From assembly GCA_963931865.1 (NCBI GenBank), contig OZ007506.1, positions 18,449,853 to 18,513,852 on the forward strand: a DNA stretch of 64,000 nt, in the 5' to 3' direction. Position 1 is the stretch's first letter. Every line of letters begins with the position of its first letter. Source of the DNA: Axinella damicornis. Lineage: Eukaryota; Porifera; Demospongiae; Axinellida; Axinellidae. The position numbers were made by a program, and so were the translations under genes. The notes beneath the pieces are model-generated. The model worked only from the letters and a program-made list of their open reading frames with translations. It made no database searches and had not been told where the DNA came from. Shown piece by piece: positions 48,212 through 58,946 of the stretch.

Positions 48212-49344
48212 TTTTCTAACGTGTACAATACTAGTGCTAGCTAGCTAGCTAGCTAGAGGTCAACAGTGCAATTAATAGTTTTGGTGATGTATACGTATGA
48301 CATCATAACAATGGTTCTCAAAAACAGAAACACTAATGAATCACCAATGAAACACCTAACAGGGAACTCGGGACAGAGTTTGGCACGATTTGATTCTCAC
48401 AATCATGATCATTAGGATTGGGCTTGAATGTCCCTTGAAAACTGAAAAGCAACATGGAAACTGTTTTTTTTGTTTATGCAAGATACATCACAACAATGAT
48501 GGTACACTTCCATCTACACTATAAAGTTCTCTGCATGAGTAGCTAATTTGGGATATGCTATAGACTTCATACAGCTCCATACAGGAATAGTGTGGGGTGT
48601 AAAGTGTGTGCAAATGGTCTATGAAAAAGTACATGCCAAGAAGATAAGAATCTTGTACCTACGATAATAGCACTTAGATCATCTCTACATTCAGAATAAG
48701 TTAACAAGTGCTGTTCATAACCAAGGCCCCACTGCTTCAGGCACAATTTCTTGACACACTCAATTGCACGTACTGATGTCGTTGAGCAGGTAGGGGTTCC
48801 ATGCAGGCATATTTGAAGTAATGTGAGTTGGCAGAGAATTTCTGGCTCAGCTTGTTAATAGACTGAGCGTCTAGCTATATAGAGCAGCTTCAGGCCTTCA
48901 GCATTCTCCTGGCCTGGTTGCAAATAGCCTCCCAGGCTCCTCCGCAGCTTTTTGTCGCATACTGATGGCTACAACACAGGTTTAGATAGAGGCTACACAT
49001 TCTGTACCTACCACGAGCGCATGAGCCACTGAAGTTGCTTTTGGTGGCTCATGCACTCCTGTACCTACCTGGCTTGCTTTAGTCTTTACCTTCCGGTCTG
49101 ATTTGTTTGGCATAATGTGCTGCAGAATCAGGCAACAGAACAATTGATTAGCAGCAGGAGCATATCAATAACTAAAGTCAGCCAAGTAATCAACCAGAAG
49201 TAGCCAGAAATTAGCGCAGCCTTTATACTGTACTGGGCTCAGATGTGCCCCTTCTTGTAAGACAAACTTCCTGTAAAAGGTGTGGCTACGTGGACACCTT
49301 GACCTCCTCCCACACCGTATCTGAGCGCACATTCCTCCATCAAG

Positions 49345-49377
<33 letters not shown>

Positions 49378-49607
49378 AGGTGGGTACACCTTAGTCTTGG
49401 GACCAGCCGTATTTTTACTTCTGGAGGGAAGGGGAAATGCAGGTGGTCCTGAAACTAGGCACACCAAGGTCCAGAGCTAGCTAGCTACATGTAGTTATTT
49501 GCCAGCGAGAAGTGTCGCAACTAAAATGGTGTACAAAGTCCTAGCTAGCTAAATCACTATGCTGGTAAAATATGACCACTAACAACTGGCAACTACTGGT
49601 CATCCCA

Positions 49608-49845
49608 ATGGGCTATTCCAGATAATAAAGATACACCCCTGTTGAGGAACCATGCTTGTCTTGAGGGGGTAGCTAGCTGACTTTAATCAAGTCTGAAGGG
49701 TAACAACACCATTTTAATGATGTCCAGGGGGTAAAAGATCTTACTAATTCTATTTTAATTATGTCTTCAGGAGGGAAGTGATCTAAATGCAGAACTGTTC
49801 CTCAACAGGGGTGTATCTTTATCATAATATTTTGGAATAGCCCAA
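49608..49845. mobile_element. MITE with GGGCTATTCCA terminal repeats
   Basis: GGGCTATTCCAGATAATAAA and GATACACCCCTGTTGAGGAA at the left are mirrored by TTCCTCAACAGGGGTGTATC and TTGGAATAGCCC at the right. About 238 bp, no coding content. Confidence 0.75.
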
Positions 49846-50109
49846 ATTATGTCAAAGCCTCTGAGTAGACTGTCTTTCTGGGTAGAATATCTACTTGTAC
49901 TTGTACTTTCCGTGAGTGAAGGGCCAGCAGGGGGAGCTTCAGGCTTGTACAGTACAGCTGACAGTCTGACTTCACCCTCCTTCCGCACTGTCCACGTCCA
50001 AGCTCAAGTCTATCTCACAAAATTAATTCCCGCGCTTTTTTGACCGTGTACGCATGCGCAGCCAGTTCAGCCAGCTGGCGGGTTTAAATACCCAATTTGT
50101 ACCAAGTTT

Positions 50110-50440
50110 TGGCGGGATGTCGGGATGGCACACTCGCTAAGCACTTGCTTTGCAGCCTGGGGGTTGAGTGTTCGCCTCCCCAATAACCGAGTACGAGTCT
50201 GGGCCACTCCGTACATACCGGTTCTCGACTTCCCCGCCTAGCAGCATGAGTACGCCGGTTCCCATCTGACCACCGAAGCTAAAGGTGACTGGTAGAAAGC
50301 AGGTTAGCCTCCTGTGATTCCAGTCACGCCTATCCAGCGCTCCTGAGGCTTACACTTCGGTGTCTGACCTGTCACGGAGGGATGGGTGTGTTGCTAGGTT
50401 GTATTTTTTTGTCCTTTTTTCTTTTTGCTTCTTTTTTTTA
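50110..50440 (+). mobile_element. Candidate tRNA-derived SINE
   Basis: TGGCACACTCG at 50126-50136 fits the pol III A box (TRGYNNANNNG), and GTTCGCCTC at 50170-50178 is one mismatch from the B box. The head folds roughly like a tRNA with GGGGG/CCTCCC T-arm pairing. An unrelated body and a T-rich 3' end follow. No second copy is in the window to define ends. Confidence 0.35.
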
Positions 50441-51167
50441 CATGCCTGCTTTTCTTTTTCTGTTTGGCTCTCTTTTTGTTGTTGAGTAGAAATATGACTA
50501 CATGTCTTTTGTCAGTCCTATCTATGCCTTGGTCAGTTTTGAATATACTTATTACTCACCGCCTGGTCCACAGCATCTTCTAGTAGTCTGCAGCACCTGT
50601 CTTCTGTTTCCAAAGTTGCTGGCACAGCAAGGAAGGAAGTTTCAGGAGGCCAGCTCTTCCGCATCCGTGTATTATTGTCAACGCAAACAGAAGAACAGAA
50701 AGAACGGGGTAGGCCTGGGAACGAGGCTATGTATTGCCTGTAAGTGCATCACATTACAAAATTATCAACAAAATTTTAATAGCTAATCACAATGACTAAA
50801 TACAATTAATGTGTCCAACTACAATGACGCTAAAAATAATGATTACAAAGAGCTGGGGAGGAGCCTGGGAACGAGGCAAATGTATTCAGTATGGAGGGTG
50901 TGGTACTCCAGGACCAGTAGCTAGCTCAAAGTAATTGAGATGGATGACTATCCTCTGCGTCCTGCAGTCAAGTAGCTATAGATCCACCCAAGCATTTAAA
51001 TGCAGGTTTTGCAATCAACACAGAGACTCAGTTTCCAATAAATCTATCACGTTACCCATCCTGCTGTCCTGTTCAATATGACAATGAAATTACATCATCA
51101 ATGTCCACACCTTTCCACTGTACGTACATGCATGGGTACACAGTCTGAACAAGTTTGAAACACAAGA

Positions 51168-51239
51168 GCTGTGATCGTCTAGAGGTTAGGACATTGCGTT
51201 GTGGCCGCAATAACCCAGGTTCGAATCCTGGTCACAGCA
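51168..51239 (+). tRNA. tRNA-His (anticodon GTG)
   Basis: 72 nt. The acceptor stem GCTGTGA pairs with TCACAGC, discriminator A. The anticodon stem TTGCG/CGCAA holds loop TTGTGGC with GTG at 51201-51203. The T-arm contains GGTTCGAATCC (B box), and the D-arm has AGAGGTTAGG. A TTTTT pol III terminator follows immediately at 51241-51245. No intron. The minus-one G of mature tRNA-His would be added after transcription, as in other eukaryotes. Confidence 0.95.
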
Positions 51240-51549
51240 GTTTTTCTTTTTTCCTCCCGCTGGTGTACCTTGTTGCATTACAAGGCATTCTCATAACCTT
51301 GAAAGCTCCAGTGCATCAAAATTTGGAGGCAGAAACAACGGGCTATCAGATAGTATTCTTCTGCACAGCTGAAGTTTTGGAGCTGCATGCCTTCTGGTTG
51401 CAAAGGGTGGCCGTGTGTTCCTTTCTAAATTGTTACTCCACTGCTTGCATTGCACTCTAGCCCGCTCATCTGATTACGTAATCGTGTGAGAGGAGGATTT
51501 TCCCTTAGTCGTTATGGCAACAAAATAACCAATGCACAGCTAGCTAGCT

Positions 51550-54500
51550 ATGGTGAAGCTACACATCAAACGCGGAGACGAGAGCCAATTTCTCGTGGAG
51601 ACGACAGTGGAGATTCCAATATCTGACCTCCTTGTGCATCTCGTACGGCTCTACAACGGGCGTCTCAAGGTGGACAGGCTCTGCCAAGGTGAGACACCCG
51701 AGGGGGCATGAGGGGCGGTGTGCAGGGGGCGTACACATGGGTAACTATTAGCTGTACTCATGGGGGTAATAAAACTCTAGTCCTAGCTCACTCATGCTTC
51801 ATAGACCTGCAAGCACTGAAGCACTAGCAAGGGTAGTGCATGAAAGGAGTTGTAATGGTGAGTACTAATTAGAATCATGATATAATTTCCGAGGAAAGCT
51901 AGGACTTGAAACTTGCTCCGCATGCAGTGTGATCTCCACTCCACAAACTGTAGATTAATGCAATGAGGTGGAAGTGGTTCTGTGGTTTATTCATTGGGGC
52001 AGCAAGCCATGAACCAGTGAACTACAGACACTGAGCTGTCTAACGAAGTTCTTCCATGGGCATGACTATGAACTTTTAGGAAAATAGGAAAACTTTCACG
52101 AGCTTGCAGTTTGCCACACCCGCTAATGTAGTCTGTGTTGGCATCGAGTGGCCACCATATGATCATGAGTGAATGGTAGTCGCGATACTCAAGACAGGTA
52201 CAACCACCGATAGTGGACCATCTAGCTTAGTCTTGCGGGCCAGGCCATGCACCCTACTTGGAAAAAGAGTCTGGCCCGTGATGCTACTTCTACCACAGTG
52301 CGTGGGCGTTCCTTTGATGTACCGCGGAGGATAAATCGGTTATCCTCCACTATGATGTCATAGCGGAGGATAACTGATTTATCCTCCGCGGTACATCAAA
52401 GGATCGCCACGCTGTGCTGAGAATCAGAGAGTTGTAGCTGTCTAGCAGCCGGATCCAGCTACTAACTTGACTTGGAGGTTATGTCTGTGGTAGAAGCCGG
52501 ATCTACTACGTCGACTCGGAGGTTATGCGGTTTATCCTCCTGGGGAAAGTTTAGCCTCGACTTCGCCTTAGCCAAACTTTCCCGCGGAGGATAAATCGCA
52601 TAACCTCCGCGTCGACGTAGTAGATCCTATACATCTGGCTTTGGTAACACGGAATGATTTGTTCACTGGACGTGAGTAAACAAGACCATGGCTACCAATC
52701 TGTGACTGAGTGTACGGGTCGATTTTTGCCGATAAAACTTTCGCGAGTCACCACAGAAACCCGAAATTTGCTTTCTCCCTCGAAATAAACCTGTTATATA
52801 TACGGGGCATGCAATTCTATAGTAGTATCTTGCTTACTCCTTCGTACTTCCTCCTGGTTGTAGGAACTGCATTGCTTACACCATTATACAGAGCTAATTA
52901 TAACTCATTTGACTTGATCTGCCAAATGACAGGTCAACAATCAGTTTGGACGGACATAGAGAGAAAGTGACAGGACATTAATTTTTATTTCATTGACAAA
53001 AAGTGCATGGTGCATGTAGCTAACCAGATAGCTATTATGTGTGTCAATCCCGTGTTGAAATCGAAGATTATTCCGCATTGGCCAAAAATGAGTTATGATG
53101 CTAATTGAAGCCTTGGGGCATCCCCTTAGCGCTAACCGCGTTGCTTGAACGAGTAGTTACGCGGCTTACGCCCACGAAAGTGCAGTGGGTCGTTTACACA
53201 GTGTACGCACGCGTACGCGGTACCGTCAACACGCGATAAAAATGGCAAGATTCAACGCTCTGTATCTGCGGTTGTGCGATAGCTACAAACACGGGTCAAA
53301 CGCCAGCAGTGAGAGGGATCCTTCGTCTAAAGCAACAGCGCCTATGAAGCAAAACAGGTAAACAGCACCTACGCACTGAGCGTTAGATCGCTACTATACG
53401 GATCGACGGTACGTACATGGGTTCCTTTGGCATCGAGGTCACATCGCAGCCAAGATAGCGTCTGATGCTCGATTTCGTGCCCTTTTTGCAAACGTTGCCT
53501 TCGTAATCTGTCGCCTAGCCGCCTTTGTGTTGCTGCTGGACTCGCAAAGAAGTTCAGCGCGCTTAATTTATGACCGGCCATACTTGTCCGTTTTCAACTA
53601 CGAATGGGCGGTCCCTAGTCGAAATTCACCGGTCAGTTGACCGGTGACCGAACGTTATAATTAGCTCTGATTATATATGTCATAAGCGTAAGTCCCAGAT
53701 CACTGCCTTTTCATTATCCTACTCCGAGCAGTGTGTATATTGCATCCCTTCCAGAGATTGAGCTGCTGGGAGAGCATGGAGTGATGATGCCCCCCAACAT
53801 GCAGGGGCTGACCGAGGAACAGGTGGTGGAGCTAAAACTAAAGGATGAGTATGAGGACGTATGTGTCCCTAGTGGAGGGTGTGTGATGAATACTGATCCT
53901 GTGGGTCGGAGGAACGGCAGGGGTAAGGCTCACACACATCTCCCTACCACACACATCTTCCTACCACACATCCTCCTCCCCCACACACATCTCCCTCCCT
54001 AACACACACATCTCTCTCCCTACCTTGAATGTAGACTACTACATTGTACTACATCAGATATTTGCAGCAGAATTTTTTTAGAGGGTTTATAATGAGATTC
54101 ATAGCATTCAAGCACACCTATAAATTGTCTATGGGAAGCCCCTTAATGACTTGCCAAGTCAAGTACTTCAAGTGGTTGCTAAAACATCCAGCTGTTAGAC
54201 CAGACCACCAAGTGCACTTTGGAAGTCTGAAGGGCACCATGGAGGAGCCCATAACGACAAGGAGCATCCAACTACGAGATTCACACATGGCAGCTGTTTT
54301 ACATTTTTGGGGATAGCACTTCTATGGCGATCTCAGCGAACGCAATCATGCACCAACAATGCATGCATACTTGTAGTATATGTTGAATCGAACGAATGCG
54401 ATTGATATGTAGGCTTATAAACACTTACACGTTTCGATCGATACTGCATATGAGGCCAATGTACGTATTACGGTACACCAAGATGGAGGCACAAGTTTAG

Positions 54501-57500
54501 TATACAGAAACGCACGGAAAAGTGATGTAAGTGCAATGGGTCTATTGGCTGCTGTATATGTATAGGTGCCACCATTGTTGGCAGTTGGAGAAGTGGCTAA
54601 TGATCAGGAGATTAGGGGCTAGCACACCAGGCATTCTGCATGCAACAGGGCAAAGTTTGCAAGATGTAATGACTAGATTTGACCCTGGCAAAACTTCCCA
54701 ATAGACAGTATAGTCTGAATTTTATCTGCAGGTTTGGTCATATACGTGCATGTACCATCTCTTTAGCCTCGTTCTCCCACTGCCAGTATTTACTGTCAAA
54801 TACTGGTGGTGGGAATGGCCTGGGAACGAGACTACTATCTCTTTTTGACTTGAAATACAATGCATATACCGTAGTCTCTCGAAAATACGCCCACCCTCGA
54901 AAATACGCCCACCCCCCTTTTTCGCGACAAGTTGTTGCAAAGGGTCATTTATTACTCGAAAGTACACCCACCCTATTAGCTCGAACAGGAAAAGTACTTG
55001 AATAGCTCCGGAAGAAGCACTGTCAAAGGGTTGGACTAAGAAATGAAGGCTGGCTATCGGGTACTATTTACAATGAATTTCATTATGTTGCATGCCATTG
55101 CATAATCAGCTGTGTACTGAATGCATGACATGAGACTGTGCACGCGCTGTGCATTGCATGTTTGTGTCTTCGCGTGTGCAATCGCCTTAGCGTGGCACTA
55201 GCAGCGCACTACGGATTTCTAGGAAGCAGCAGCAGCAATCGGCAAGTCCCGAAGATAGTCTGCGCACTCTACGTCATTCAAGCAGTCCTGCTGTGTCTTG
55301 TTTGCTGTTCCTGTAGCTACTCACACGAAGAGATTGTTCCTGCTCACCAAGAAACTCGGGACTAGTAGTAGTTAAGCCTTGCTAGAATGACTGTTGCAGT
55401 ATTGCACTCGTATACGCATGTACTTGGGTGGGCCTACTTTCGAGTCAAGGGTGGGCCTATTTTCGGGAGAAGGGTCCTCGAAAATACGCCCATCCCCCTC
55501 TTTGAGCAGATTCTAAATTCATCGCCCATGGGCGTATTATCGAGAGACTATGGTACATGATTGTACAGATGTAATGAAATATGTTATTCCTCCATAATTG
55601 TTATTGTTGATGGCAGCTCCTAATGAGAAAATGAAAGACGTACTCAAAAGAACGATCAGTGAAGCAAAAGCTGCTATTTCTAAGGTAATTGATTATGCAA
55701 TTTTGAGATCCATTCACATACTTGATAGACCTTTCCACTATTCCTCCTGCCCTAACACCTTCCTCCCCTCCCTTTATCTCCTCTCTCTCTCTCCCTCACT
55801 CTTCATTCCTCCTGTCACCCTCCATGCTTCACCTCTGCCCCATCACTTCCTCCTCTCTCTCTTCATTCACCACCTCACTCCTCTTCCTCGATCCATTTTC
55901 TTTCCTCCCTTCATGCACTCCTCATCCTTTCTCTTCACTCTTCTCCTCCCTCCTCCCTCCTCTCCTCATTACTCTCCTCCTCCATATACTTCCTCCCTCT
56001 TCCTCTCATTCCTCCCCTACTCTCCTCCTCCATATAATTCCTGTCTCCTCCTCTCACTCCTGCCTGCCATCACTGTCATCCCAGACCCAGGTTAGTGCTG
56101 GAGTTTGCATGAGTGAAGAGATCATTGGAGACGCTCTTGACAAGCTTCGAGGAGCAGTGACTATTGTCTACCCCATGAACCTCCCTCCCTACGACCCCAT
56201 CAGACTGGAGTTTGAGGGAAAGGAAGAACTTTCTGGAACACAGGTAACAAATGGAAACTACACTTGGTGGCTTGTTATATGGTCAGGGGTGTAGCTAGGA
56301 TTTGGAGACTGAGGAGGCATGGAGTTTGTCTGCGCACACGAAGCGCGCTGTGAAAATTTTTCGAGCTAATTAATTATTCATAAGTTAATACGCAGTGCGG
56401 CAAACAGTTGCTCTCGAAATGCTACAGCAATATGCCGGTGCCCTGACTGTCCCAGACTTGCAGCACTATCAGCGTTAAGAGTATACGCCGGCTCATGGTC
56501 AGCCTAGCTCCTGTCTCTGTCATCAGATTGAACGCACATCGTACGTGGAGTGTGCGAGACTCCGGACACGCGCGTCATTATCCGGAGGCAACTGCTTCCC
56601 TTGCCTCATTGCTAGCTACGCCCCAGATGGTGTTCCTGCTGATGGTTCTACCCCAATACGTAGGAGTTCTTGAACATCTCCAATCTTTAAAGTACGGTCT
56701 TGTAAAATGATGGCATAATTGGAGATCATGATTTAGCATACCAGCCACAAACTATTGCATGCTTACACAGCAAGCAACCAAGCCTTTGTCCAATAGGGTG
56801 GTATACACCTGAGGATTATTGATCTATTTCAACTTTGTTGGGCTTGTACCGAACAGTGTAAACCTGCTTGTATTATGATATTCTCAGAGCCAGTCACCAT
56901 TGTTGTGATATAGTTCATGCAGGATTCAATGTCATTTACTAGGCTGGTCAGCAGGTACTTGAGGAAGAGACAGCTCAACTGTGGTGGGCGGGCAAGGACC
57001 TCATGAGAGGCAAGAAACTGATGGACTACGTGGGCAGGAATGAGAAGACCAAGATCATTGCCAAGCTACAACGGAAGGGCCTCGGAGCTCCAGCCAGAGA
57101 GTCCATCATTTCAGAAGAAGAGCAGAAAAAGATGATGGCTTATGCGTACAGGAAGCAGGAAGAGCTGAAGGTATGCTTTATTGGAAGCACAGTAATTTTA
57201 CTGTAAGTGATAATTATTTGTACTACTGAAAGCACGTAACAAAGTTGTTAGTCACATTATAGTGAGTACCGTACGCATAGTAAGAAGCTACGACCATAAT
57301 ATTCAAACGTTACTGGAGAGACCTATGTCAAAGGGTAAAACGGTAATAAGTGAGCTTTCTGTTGGTCGTGCTGTTACTACCTAACAGCACTCTGCACCAT
57401 GCTGCTACTACTACAATTTGCACATAAATGATTCGAGTCAGACTGCTCTGTTCCTGCACACAACAATATGTTGCCATGTTCTGCTTCAAAATGTAACAAT

Positions 57501-58094
57501 ATCGAGGGGCAACCGCACTCATTGGTAGCCGTTGCAGCTCATTGGTAGCGCAAACCAGCTCATTCCAATTAACGCACATGTCACTTGCTCAATTGCTCAA
57601 TTGATATCGCAATGGAGTCAGCAATGGTGGCCAAATAAATTTAGCCAGCACAGTGAGTTTCGGCATGTAAGCGCTGAACGACAGCGATCACAACTGTTTG
57701 GTCAGAATCTTTGTGGGCCTTTTGTAACTGCTGCACTGGAGTATGAACATGATAGAAGTTTGGACTATTGCTTTGCAAAACCCTTAATGAATGCTTTACG
57801 GTGTCTTCCCATTTGCAGTGACTGTCTGCTTCACAATGGTGATATGTATACACCATTACCAATATACCCAAAAGGGAATACACTTATGTATGCTATATCC
57901 TCAGACCTGCAGGGCATGTACTCAATCACGTTGTGGTATATACTTCCTTTAATTCATATGCCTCTCATTATAATCATATATAGAAACTAGAAGCAGATGA
58001 AGAGGATAGCTACTTAAATGCAGAGTGGGCAGATCCTCAGTCCCTCAAGAAACATTTCTCTGGAGTGGGCAACATTAGCTGGAAACCTAAATAG
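51550..58094 (+). CDS. CFAP298: CFAP298, cilia and flagella associated protein (Kurly / C21orf59)
   Basis: Six exons: 51550-51688, 53755-53922, 55617-55684, 56085-56243, 56952-57170, 57984-58094, giving 864 nt and 287 residues (human 290). Phases agree. Clear family blocks: MVKLHIKRGDESQFL at the start, YNGRLKVDRLC, PPNMQGLTEEQVVELKLKDE, CVPSGG, GRRNGR, APNEKMKDVLKRTI, LRGAVTIVYPMNLPPYDPIR, LSGTQ, AQLWWAGKDL, GRNEKTKIIAKLQ, RQEEL-type ending, and a last exon with EWADPQSLKKHF and WKPK. The protein is needed for assembly of outer dynein arms and cilia motility/polarity. Exon 5 may start at 56952 or 56955 (tandem CAG acceptor, one extra Gln). The tRNA-His ends 310 bp upstream. It implies a ciliated animal. 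Confidence 0.96.
52287..52632. repeat. Dispersed repeat with nested palindromes, copy B
   Basis: Same unit as 46602-46913, in the same orientation, in CFAP298 intron 1. This copy has extra inverted arms (CGCGGAGGATAAATCGCATA near its end) that copy A lacks, so it shows the fuller palindrome. Confidence 0.8.
53242..53359 (+). CDS. Possible first exon of an unidentified gene inside CFAP298 intron 1
   Basis: ATG 53242 opens 39 codons (starting MARFNALYLRLCDSYKHG) that end at a good donor, AACAG|GTAAACAG. The surrounding 53130-53600 is GC- and CpG-richer than neighbouring intron, and a minus-strand open frame of 70 codons lies at 53581-53369. Neither is recognised. It could be an unknown nested gene, a mobile-element fragment or chance. 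Confidence 0.2.
54765..54833. mobile_element. Fold-back repeat with 11-bp near-exact target duplication
   Basis: AGCCTCGTTCTCCCACTGCC is mirrored by GGTGGGAATGGCCTGGGAAC GAGACT around a CAGTATTTACTGTCAAATACTG centre (split here only for length). ACCATCTCTTT at 54754-54764 and ACTATCTCTTT at 54834-54844 flank it. It lies in CFAP298 intron 2. Confidence 0.75.
54869..55553. mobile_element. 685-bp MITE with CCGTAGTCTCTCG ends and TA duplication
   Basis: CCGTAGTCTCTCGAAAATAC followed by GCCCACC at the left; GGGCGTATTATCGAGAGACT then ATGG at the right. These form a 25-bp inverted repeat with two mismatches. TA flanks both sides (54867-54868, 55554-55555). Inner TCGAAAATACGCCCA motifs are repeated near both ends. 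No transposase frame; probably a non-autonomous Tc1/mariner-type element in CFAP298 intron 2. Confidence 0.7.
57500..57700. repeat. Dispersed repeat, GAGGGGCAACCGCACTC family
   Basis: Contains CGAGGGGCAACCGCACTC, AGCTCATTCCAATTAACGC and GTGAGTTTCGGCATGTAAGC. The reverse complement of these blocks, in mirrored order, makes up about 62560-62890, and the first block recurs at about 24742. No coding content. Confidence 0.6.
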
Positions 58095-58946
58095 CCAACA
58101 ACTTTGCATTATGACATTGTGTGCTGACACCAGATCAGTTTCACACTACACACATTTCTTCCTGATGTATAACTGTCGTGGCTGTACAATTTCCTACTGT
58201 GCAATTATATTGCTCTTTTACTTATCATGGAGTTGGTATAGTATTATGTAGGGATTGAGTGGACACACAATATAATTATGCTAATACAAAACAAAATCTA
58301 AAACAGGCAACATATATAGTGACTTGGGTGTTCCGTCTTCTTGGTCAGGAAAATACTTGAAGATGAATGGTACGTTGTCATGCATGAAGGCTGATCACGA
58401 AAGTACCAAACCAAAAAAGTTGCCAAACCAAACCGCCAAAATCGTTTTCTTCTTCTCAGTCTTCTGCTCCTTTCTTCAGACAGGCTAGTTGCATCCGGTG
58501 TGGAACTTAATTAGGGCCTGAACAATGAATCAGTCTAGTTGACTAGTCAACTGAACTTTTCAACTAGTCGAGAGGACCAGCATGTAGAAATGCTAGTGTG
58601 TTTAATTTGAACATTTGTGATGTCAGTGAATTCGAAGTGATTGTGCTGTGTACAGCTGGTCATTTGAGCCCTAAACTGAAATGCCCTCAAGGACATATGG
58701 TTACTATGAATATAGCTCCATGCTATACACTCAGCAATCAACACTTGTGGCAAGATTTATGGAATGATTTACGTCCAGTACAACAACGTACAACATGGCA
58801 ACAATTTGAAGTCCAACTAGCTATACCAACTACCGGTAGCTATAACTATACAGTATTATAGAAAATGTTCATGTGTGTGGGAACAACCAGTATCCAAATG
58901 AATAACAACAAAGTATCAGAGGTTTGACTGCATGCTGAAGTAGCTA
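58095..58946. other. Convergent intergenic region CFAP298 / kinase
   Basis: About 850 bp between two stop codons pointing at each other. It must hold both 3' UTRs. No further gene, tRNA or clear repeat is visible. Confidence 0.55.

Larger units (their letters stand above)
48212..51167. other. Intergenic region CDIPT to tRNA-His
   Basis: No protein gene is recognised. It holds a GAGCGCATGAGCCAC palindrome (49014-49060), a poly-C run (49347-49378), a MITE (49608-49845), a tRNA-like SINE candidate (about 50110-50440) and single right arms of the CCTGGGAACGAGG family near 50716 and 50863. Confidence 0.6.

Noticed and set aside
55598..56294. 165- and 190-codon frames in 55598-56294
   Set aside because: They join two real CFAP298 exons through a CT-rich intron; the conserved protein requires splicing.
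57532..57990. 152-codon frame in the last CFAP298 intron
   Set aside because: Overlaps a dispersed repeat and shows no recognisable domain.
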